Below are positions 1 through 4,848 of a stretch of DNA of 6,474 bases, one piece after another. Below the pieces are notes generated by a model. That model saw only the letters and a program-made list of their open reading frames with translations. It had not been told where the DNA came from and made no database searches. The DNA comes from Ilyomonas sp964658445. GTDB taxonomy: Bacteria; Bacteroidota; Bacteroidia; Chitinophagales; Chitinophagaceae. Within the stretch, counting starts at the first letter, position 1, and every line of letters starts with the position of its first letter. The position numbers were made by a program, and so were the translations under genes. The stretch spans positions 1-6,474 of the forward strand of contig CAZZZH010000254.1 of assembly GCA_964658445.1 (NCBI GenBank). The letters run 5' to 3'.

Positions 1-560
1 GTAAAAAAAGAGAAATCGTTCGTTACCACCTCAAATTGGTAAGGCTGTGCTTTAAAGTAATTGATGAGACTTTGTTGTGTATAAGTAAACAATCCGCGTG
101 CGGCTTTCTCCGCAAAATCGTGCGCCACTTTCGCATCGAAACCAATGCCGCTAAGCATACACGAAAAGTGCTGGTTAATGTGAAAGGCATCAATCGGTTT
201 TGCGGTGCCGGTAAACAGCAATTGCAGCGCCTGCAAGGGTTTCGAAGGTATCTTAGCCGCTCTTGCCAGCCCATTGCCACTACCCAGCGGGATGATGCCA
301 AACGACAATTGTGTTACATCACGAAGCGCATCAACCACCTGCCTTACTGTGCCATCACCACCAATAATCACAACGTCGGTAAACCCGCCGTCCAGTATTT
401 TTTCTCTTAATAAAAGGTAGTTGCCTTCTGCGTTGGTTTCTTCAACATCGTAAGCGATGCCTTTGCTTTCCGTAACCGTTTTTATAGAAAAAAGAAGAGG
501 TCCTTTTTTTATCGTACCCGATAAAGGATTTACCAGGTACATAATTTTCCTATTGCTCAC
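1..560 (-). CDS. Diacylglycerol kinase family lipid kinase (YegS/DgkB-like), 3'-truncated by the window edge
   Basis: Likely ATP-dependent kinase acting on diacylglycerol or a related lipid at the inner face of the cytoplasmic membrane. From a GTG start the first 186 residues are visible, of about 290-300 usual for the family. The DAGK catalytic domain is clear: an N-terminal strand with VNPLSG (residues 10-15), the nucleotide-binding GGDGT (67-71), PLGSGNGLAR (91-100) and GIGFDA (138-143). Start choice: the in-frame GTG at 558-560 gives MSNRKIMYLVNP, which supplies the basic N-terminal stretch and first beta-strand usual in the family. The ATG at 540-542 would begin inside that strand. A stop lies three codons upstream of the GTG, so no longer start exists. 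No Shine-Dalgarno sequence is seen, which is normal for Bacteroidota. It follows the TerC-family gene after 110 bases on the same strand and may share its transcript. The exact lipid substrate cannot be told from sequence. Confidence 0.9.
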   Translation of the reverse strand, partial: MSNRKIMYLVNPLSGTIKKGPLLFSIKTVTESKGIAYDVEETNAEGNYLLLREKILDGGFTDVVIIGGDGTVRQVVDALRDVTQLSFGIIPLGSGNGLARAAKIPSKPLQALQLLFTGTAKPIDAFHINQHFSCMLSGIGFDAKVAHDFAEKAARGLFTYTQQSLINYFKAQPYQFEVVTNDFSFF

Positions 561-670
561 ATCGTCTTATTTATGGGTTCTTTACGTTATAAAAATAATG
601 CCACCACGTAGCTACCTAACAATAGCAAAGCAAGAGCGACAGGAAGCCAGCCCGGCAGTAAAACAAGCTT

Positions 671-1645
671 TCATTCTTCGGGAGACAAAGCGGCATCCGC
701 CGAGGTTTTTCTTAGTTTCGATAAAACAATAGCCGCCGCCATACACACCACAATCACGCCCAGCGATACATAAATAGAGATATGAACGTATGATTCAATC
801 AACATCTTTACACCAATAAACACCAGTACCAGTGCAATGCCCTGCTGCAGATATTGAAACTGGTCTGCCGCACCGCGAAGCAGGAAGAACAAACTTCGCA
901 AACCCAATACAGCAAAGATGTTGCTCGAATAAATTACCATCACGTCATCCGGCTGAAAGGGCATATTGGCTTTCTCGCGCACGAGTGTCACCACCGTTGG
1001 TATGCTGTCAAAAGCAAACAAAACATCGGTGCCTGCCAGCATTAAAATCACTAATGACAATGTAGTAAAGTAACGTTTGCCATCTTTATTCACCGTGTAT
1101 TTTCCTTCCGGGTTGGTATCGCTGATGCGAAGAACACGGTTGATGATTTTAAACACAGACGACTCCTGCGGGTTATAACTTTCCTCACCTCCCTTCTGAA
1201 AAAATAGTTTACCGCCAGTATACAATAAAAACACACCAAACACATATAGCAACCATTGAAAGCGGTTGATAAGCTGAATGCCTGCGGCAATAAAAATAAT
1301 GCGCAGCACAATGGCCAACAGCACACCAATCAGCAAGGCTCTGCCCACGTCGGGCTCGTTAATTTTTAAGTAAGAAAAAATAAGGATAAAGACAAAGACA
1401 TTATCTATACTCAGGCTCCACTCCATCAGGTAAGCGCTGATGTATTTAGTAGCCACATGCGCATCTTTTTCTATCCAGATAAATGCCCAGAACGCCAGCG
1501 ATAAACCCACCCACAACAGTGTTTGCAGCAGCGCTTTCTTAAGCGTAATCACCGAATTCTTTTTGCTGATAACATCTAAGTCAAACACCAGTGCCGCCAG
1601 CAGCGCCGCTCCAAAAACAAGATAGGTAACCGTTGTTTTATCCAT
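671..1645 (-). CDS. TerC/Alx-family integral membrane protein (putative metal ion exporter)
   Basis: A 324-residue polytopic inner-membrane protein, close in length to E. coli Alx. Characterised family members are linked to manganese export and tellurite resistance, and TerC proteins are also linked to metal loading of exported proteins. About nine hydrophobic segments are visible, near residues 5-22, 42-58, 72-92, 102-125, 129-148, 195-216, 236-256, 267-284 and 290-309. Family signatures are EWSLSIDNVFVF (75-86), TD followed by FAFDSIP (206-216) and SNIFAVLGLRSLFFLL (241-256). A basic, polar loop at 150-192 matches the family's large cytoplasmic loop. Two departures from my memory of the family: the glutamate usually found three residues before the TD aspartate is alanine (A204), and the loop before SNIFAVLG is longer, at about residues 223-238. 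It starts 82 bases after lpxD, behind a nested inverted repeat that may affect its translation. The transported ion is inferred from the family only. Confidence 0.93.
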   Translation of the reverse strand: MDKTTVTYLVFGAALLAALVFDLDVISKKNSVITLKKALLQTLLWVGLSLAFWAFIWIEKDAHVATKYISAYLMEWSLSIDNVFVFILIFSYLKINEPDVGRALLIGVLLAIVLRIIFIAAGIQLINRFQWLLYVFGVFLLYTGGKLFFQKGGEESYNPQESSVFKIINRVLRISDTNPEGKYTVNKDGKRYFTTLSLVILMLAGTDVLFAFDSIPTVVTLVREKANMPFQPDDVMVIYSSNIFAVLGLRSLFFLLRGAADQFQYLQQGIALVLVFIGVKMLIESYVHISIYVSLGVIVVCMAAAIVLSKLRKTSADAALSPEE

Positions 1646-1659
1646 GAAGAGAAGTGATT

Positions 1660-1719
1660 ATGGTTAATTGCCTGTTGCCAACCGGCAACCTTCATCAACA
1701 TGAACTTTTAATTAACCAT
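1660..1719. repeat. Nested inverted repeat in the lpxD-terC gap
   Basis: A perfect 10-base inverted repeat, ATGGTTAATT at 1660-1669 and AATTAACCAT at 1710-1719, encloses a second perfect 6-base hairpin, GTTGCC at 1674-1679 and GGCAAC at 1684-1689 with a 4-base loop. On the minus-strand transcript it starts 8 bases after the lpxD stop and ends 14 bases before the TerC-family start codon. There is no T-run after it in the direction of transcription, so it does not look like an intrinsic terminator. An RNA structure acting on processing or on terC translation, or a protein-binding site, are the alternatives. The pairing is seen in the sequence and the role is inference. Confidence 0.6.
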
Positions 1720-1727
1720 TAATAATA

Positions 1728-2786
1728 TCAACTAACAATTGTAACGCGCTCTGCCAATAGCTGCTGCACTAATTTTTCCAGCTCGGCAATGCGTTTTTCC
1801 ATATCGGGTAGGTTGCGGCTCAGGGCCTGGCTGCGCAGGGCGGAAGTGTAGTCAAATGCTGGCGAGCCGGTAACGGCAACATTGGGTATTTTAATGGATT
1901 TACTCACGCCGCTTTGTGCATTTATTTTAGCACCGTCGGCGATATGTAAATGTCCAACAATACCTGCCTGCCCGCCTACCATTACGTTACTGCCAATCTT
2001 GGTACTGCCGCTTACGCCGGCCTGTGCCGCCATCACCGTATTCATCCCGATTTCTACGTTGTGCGCTATCTGTATCAGGTTGTCCAGCTTTGCACCTTTA
2101 TGAATGATAGTAGAGCCAATGGTGGCTCTGTCAATGGCAGCATTGGCGCCTATTTCCACATAATCTTCTATCACCACATTGCCTATCTGCGGTATCTTTT
2201 TATACGTGCCATCGGGCTGCGGCGCAAAGCCAAAGCCATCGCCGCCAATAACAGCACCGGCATGTATGGTTACATTACGGCCAATCACACAATCGTTATA
2301 CACTTTCACGCCGGGATACAAAATAGTATTGTCGCTGATGTTTACATTGTTGCCAATATACACGCCAGGAAACAACTTTACATTATTGCCAATCTGTGTA
2401 TTTGCGCCAATATAAGCGAAGGCACCTACAAAAACACCTTCGCCAATTCTTGCTGTGTCTGTTATGTAAGAAGGCTGCTGTATGCCGGTAAGTTGCTGAG
2501 TCATTATCTCCTGGTATTTGCGCAGCAGAGCAGCAAAGGCAGAGTAAGCATCAGGCACCCGTATCAGCGTTGCCGAAATGCTTTCTTTCAGTTCCTGTGC
2601 CTGGTTGATAATGATGATGGAGGCCTGCGTGGTATAAAGAAACTCTTCATACTTTGGGTTGGCAAGGAAAGTGAGTTGGCCTTGTTTTGCTTCTTCTATC
2701 TTGCCAAACGAACTGACGGCTATAGAAGCATCGCCTTCCGTTTCTCCGTTAATCATCATGGCTATTTGCGCTGCGCTGAATTGCAT
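1728..2786 (-). CDS. lpxD: UDP-3-O-(3-hydroxyacyl)glucosamine N-acyltransferase LpxD
   Basis: Third step of lipid A synthesis in the cytoplasm: it transfers a 3-hydroxyacyl chain from acyl carrier protein to the 2-amino group of UDP-3-O-acylglucosamine. The 352 residues fit the family's usual 340-350. Residues 1-100 form the N-terminal uridine-binding domain (with TFLANPKY at 39-46). Residues 105-310 are a left-handed beta-helix of hexapeptide repeats (IGEGVF, IGANTQ, IGNNVK, IGRNVT and so on), including IGGDGFGFA at 180-188 and IAHNVEIG at 240-247. H242 in the latter matches the catalytic base (His239 of E. coli LpxD). The C-terminal part, about 312-347, is helical and charged, like the trimer-forming helix of the family. 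The start is the ATG at 2784-2786, 37 bases after the HD-domain gene, with which it is probably co-transcribed. The lpxC/fabZ and lpxA partners often found directly downstream in Bacteroidota are replaced here by a TerC-family gene. Confidence 0.97.
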   Translation of the reverse strand: MQFSAAQIAMMINGETEGDASIAVSSFGKIEEAKQGQLTFLANPKYEEFLYTTQASIIIINQAQELKESISATLIRVPDAYSAFAALLRKYQEIMTQQLTGIQQPSYITDTARIGEGVFVGAFAYIGANTQIGNNVKLFPGVYIGNNVNISDNTILYPGVKVYNDCVIGRNVTIHAGAVIGGDGFGFAPQPDGTYKKIPQIGNVVIEDYVEIGANAAIDRATIGSTIIHKGAKLDNLIQIAHNVEIGMNTVMAAQAGVSGSTKIGSNVMVGGQAGIVGHLHIADGAKINAQSGVSKSIKIPNVAVTGSPAFDYTSALRSQALSRNLPDMEKRIAELEKLVQQLLAERVTIVS

Positions 2787-2823
2787 AGACTGGCTATAAT
2801 ATTATTTGTAAACCTAACAACCG

Positions 2824-4038
2824 TTACCGTAATTGGCAAATGTAAAATTTTTTGACAGGCACAGACAGGTTTGTATTGATAAGCGGATGGTCTACCTGTG
2901 TAATATCTTTTACATCACCATTTTTAAACAGAATGTTCACATGTTCATTGGTCAGTTTGTAAGCTGTATTCTCTGCGATGCCGGTAAAAGCAAAATAAGA
3001 AGCTTCGTGTTCGCTGATGCAAAATCTTTTCATAATTGATTTGCGGATCCTGCTTAGCATTGCTTCATTAACCGGTTCGTTCTGCAATGTACACTTTAGC
3101 AGGTTCCTGTTCAAAAGGTCTGTGCTTAGCATTGAAAGTACCAAATCGTCATGATGACTCCACTTCTTTACGGCAAACATTATGTCTGCATCGTCAATAC
3201 GGCAAAAGCTTTCTATTAATTGTTCGGGATATGGATTATCGTCTGATAAAAAATAATCCAGCGGCGACCCGGTTTGCAAAAGCTTATCATCTGGTTGGTA
3301 AATTTCTTTTACACGCTCCATAATTTTTACCAGCATCATTTCGGTAGCCAACACTGTTTTATGCAGGTAAACCTGCCAATACATTTGCCGTCTCGCAATC
3401 AGAAATTTTTCTGTGCTGTAGATTGCTTTTTCTTCAATCATCAACTCGCCATCCTGCACCGCCAGCATTTTCAAAATACGGTCGTATCCAATTACCCCTT
3501 CACTTACACCGGTATAAAAGCTATCGCGTGTTAAATAATCCATCCGGTCCACATCTACCTGCCCACTGATAAGGCTGTGCAAAAAATATTTTGGATAATT
3601 ATTGGTAAAAATGTTTATCGCCAGCGATAATCTTCCACCCAAATCTTCGTTCATGCGATGCATAATTTGCAACCCGATTTCTTCGTGATTGGTATTCGGG
3701 ATGAGTAAACTTTCCAGTGCGTGTGAATACGGACCATGACCAATATCGTGTAATAAAATGGCTGCTTTTACCGCTTCGCCTTCTTCTTCACTTATGTCAA
3801 CCCCTTTATTGCAGAGCTCGCTTACTGCCTGGCACATGAGATGGTAAGCGCCAAGCGAATGATGAAAACGTGTATGCACTGCGCCAGGATAAACAAAAGA
3901 AGCCAGCGCCATTTGGTGAATGCGGCGCAAACGCTGATACCAGGGATGAGAAATGACATCAAAAATGAGAGGTGTATTAATGGTGATGAAGCCATAGACA
4001 GGATCGTTGATAATCTTTCGCTGTTTCAATTTAATCAT
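2824..4038 (-). CDS. HD-domain phosphohydrolase, SAMHD1/dNTP-triphosphohydrolase-like
   Basis: A 404-residue soluble protein of the metal-dependent HD superfamily, closest in motif pattern to SAMHD1-type deoxynucleotide triphosphohydrolases, which split dNTPs into deoxynucleoside and triphosphate. All metal and catalytic ligands can be placed: H60 in RFHHSLG (57-63), H97-D98 in HDIGHGPYSH (97-106) with H101 and H106, H118 in NHEEIG, and D164 in DVDRMDY (162-168), corresponding to H167, H206/D207, H210, H215, H233 and D311 of human SAMHD1. The QRLRRI stretch (35-40) and the TRD after DYL (170-172) also fit. The C-terminal 230 residues are helical and less conserved, with no second recognised domain. 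The ATG at 4036-4038 puts the conserved N-terminal strand (DPVYGFI) at the usual distance. It is first in the leftward gene group, 37 bases before lpxD. Substrate and allosteric control are not decided by the sequence. No clear promoter was found upstream. Confidence 0.9.
   Translation of the reverse strand: MIKLKQRKIINDPVYGFITINTPLIFDVISHPWYQRLRRIHQMALASFVYPGAVHTRFHHSLGAYHLMCQAVSELCNKGVDISEEEGEAVKAAILLHDIGHGPYSHALESLLIPNTNHEEIGLQIMHRMNEDLGGRLSLAINIFTNNYPKYFLHSLISGQVDVDRMDYLTRDSFYTGVSEGVIGYDRILKMLAVQDGELMIEEKAIYSTEKFLIARRQMYWQVYLHKTVLATEMMLVKIMERVKEIYQPDDKLLQTGSPLDYFLSDDNPYPEQLIESFCRIDDADIMFAVKKWSHHDDLVLSMLSTDLLNRNLLKCTLQNEPVNEAMLSRIRKSIMKRFCISEHEASYFAFTGIAENTAYKLTNEHVNILFKNGDVKDITQVDHPLINTNLSVPVKKFYICQLR
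2837..2844 (-). promoter_or_regulatory. Possible -7 element of an internal lpxD promoter
   Basis: On the minus strand the bases read TACATTTG, a full match to the Bacteroidota -7 consensus TAnnTTTG. The site lies in the last codons of the HD-domain gene, about 50 bases ahead of the lpxD start, a suitable distance. No good TTG element is found 19-21 bases further upstream (CTG occurs instead), so this is weak. A chance match in AT-rich sequence is quite possible. Confidence 0.25.
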
Positions 4039-4327
4039 AAAGAAAAGGAGAAATCATTATATCAAAATTGGTGCTTAAAGCTAGAAGTAACAGTTTGTTT
4101 TACAAACAAGAATGCAAAATCACAAAACGATCTAGCTACACCATTCACTCTACTATAAAATAGTTACGATTATTTACGACAAAGCAATAAAACACGGTTT
4201 ATTCTCTCCTTTTTTACCAGAATTAGCCGCCACTCATCCCTTTTTTTTTGCAGTCATCATTTTCTGTAAACATAGCGAATGTTGCAAATCGCTAACAATC
4301 AATGGTTTGTAGTAAGCCGGATTCCTT

Positions 4328-4361
4328 ACAGTACAAATTACCTTACTAAAATTGGTACTGT
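4328..4361. promoter_or_regulatory. Candidate operator: imperfect 12-base inverted repeat ahead of the padR promoter
   Basis: The left arm ACAGTACAAATT (4328-4339) and right arm AATTGGTACTGT (4350-4361) are reverse complements at 11 of 12 positions, separated by 10 bases. The arm centres are 22 bases apart, about two helical turns, so two DNA-binding heads would face the same side. The repeat ends three bases before the -33 TTG of the predicted padR promoter. PadR-family repressors commonly bind palindromes at their own promoter, so autoregulation by the adjacent gene product is the simplest reading. The symmetry is observed and the ligand is inferred. Confidence 0.5.
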
Positions 4362-4364
4362 GTG

Positions 4365-4394
4365 TTGCATAGTAGTAAATAAATCCTATTTTTG
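4365..4394 (+). promoter_or_regulatory. Predicted Bacteroidota-type promoter of the padR-pspC operon
   Basis: TTG at 4365-4367 is followed after 19 bases by TATTTTTG at 4387-4394, matching the consensus of the primary sigma factor of this phylum (TTG, 19-21 bases, TAnnTTTG). Transcription would start near 4400, giving a leader of about 60 bases before the padR ATG at 4462. An inverted repeat lies directly upstream. Confidence 0.65.
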
Positions 4395-4461
4395 TGCTGT
4401 CAAAATGAAAAAACAGCTTTCTAAAAAGCATTTCTCATAACCAATCAGTCAAAATTATTTT

Positions 4462-4848
4462 ATGGACATTCAAAACACACAGAGCCAGATGCGAAAAGGG
4501 GTGCTCGAGTTTTGTATTCTGTCTATCATAAAGCAAGGGGAGGTTTACCCAAGCGATATAGTAGAAAGGATGAAAGCCGCCAATCTACACATACTGGAAG
4601 GTACATTATACCCGCTGCTTACACGGTTAAAAAATGCAGGTTATCTCACATATCGCTGGGTAGAAAGTGTCAGCGGACCCCCACGTAAATATTTTGTGAT
4701 GACAGACCAGGGCATCTCTTTTTACGACGAACTTGAACGCACCTGGAAAGAGCTAGCCGATGCTGTACACACACTTACACAACCAGTGGCCACCAGCACC
4801 ACAGAAGACATTACCAACAATAACCAATCAAATATTTTAGAATCATGA
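4462..4848 (+). CDS. PadR family transcriptional regulator
   Basis: A 128-residue winged-helix DNA-binding protein, expected to act as a dimeric repressor. The PadR N-terminal domain spans about residues 10-85: the first helices (GVLEFCILSII, 13-23), a recognition helix region with EGTLYPLLTRLKNAGYL (46-62), and a wing ending in GPPRKYFVMTDQG (72-84), all characteristic of the family. A single C-terminal helix (86-105) for dimerisation is followed by a polar Thr/Asn-rich tail (111-128), as in the short PadR subfamily. The ATG at 4462 is preceded by an A/T-rich stretch rather than a Shine-Dalgarno sequence. The stop codon overlaps the start of the PspC-domain gene as ATGA, so the two are translationally coupled. 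Bacteroidota often place a PadR gene ahead of a PspC gene, and an envelope-stress role is inferred from this. The inducing signal is unknown, and the inverted repeat at 4328-4361 is its likely target. Confidence 0.93.
   Translation: MDIQNTQSQMRKGVLEFCILSIIKQGEVYPSDIVERMKAANLHILEGTLYPLLTRLKNAGYLTYRWVESVSGPPRKYFVMTDQGISFYDELERTWKELADAVHTLTQPVATSTTEDITNNNQSNILES

Larger units (their letters stand above)
4039..4461. other. Divergent non-coding region between the HD-domain gene and the padR gene
   Basis: About 420 AT-rich bases with no credible gene. Contents, left to right: a small perfect inverted repeat, GTTTGT at 4093-4098 and ACAAAC at 4102-4107 around three T; a run of nine T at 4241-4249 without a hairpin before it; a longer inverted repeat at 4328-4361; a promoter-like pair at 4365-4394 for the rightward genes; and a 12-codon open frame at 4405-4440 (MKKQLSKKHFS) in the predicted padR leader. 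No TAnnTTTG element at a sensible distance was found for the leftward HD-domain gene, although its promoter is expected here. Confidence 0.7.

Noticed and set aside
457..732. 91-codon open frame on the plus strand
   Set aside because: It overlaps, on the opposite strand, the start of the kinase gene and the end of the TerC-family gene, and the product has no recognisable features.
1674..1689. Intrinsic terminator of lpxD from the GTTGCC/GGCAAC hairpin
   Set aside because: The stem is short and is followed on the transcript by mixed sequence rather than a run of U.
1646..1727. yybP-ykoY manganese riboswitch ahead of the TerC-family gene
   Set aside because: The conserved GGGGAGUA-type core and paired loops of that riboswitch are not present, and the gap is short for it. 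Only the nested inverted repeat is supported.
1950..2855. 301-codon open frame on the plus strand, antisense to lpxD
   Set aside because: The minus strand encodes a full-length LpxD with all hexapeptide repeats and the catalytic histidine. The plus-strand product shows no domain pattern and also runs into the HD-domain gene, so it is an antisense shadow of the repeat-rich gene.
4201..4249. Terminator suggested by the T-runs at 4210-4215 and 4241-4249
   Set aside because: No stable GC-rich hairpin precedes either run, and no gene on the plus strand ends there, as the region is divergent.
4234..4431. 65-codon minus-strand open frame in the divergent region
   Set aside because: It covers the predicted padR promoter and inverted repeat on the other strand, includes a homopolymer run at its end, and has no family features or promoter.
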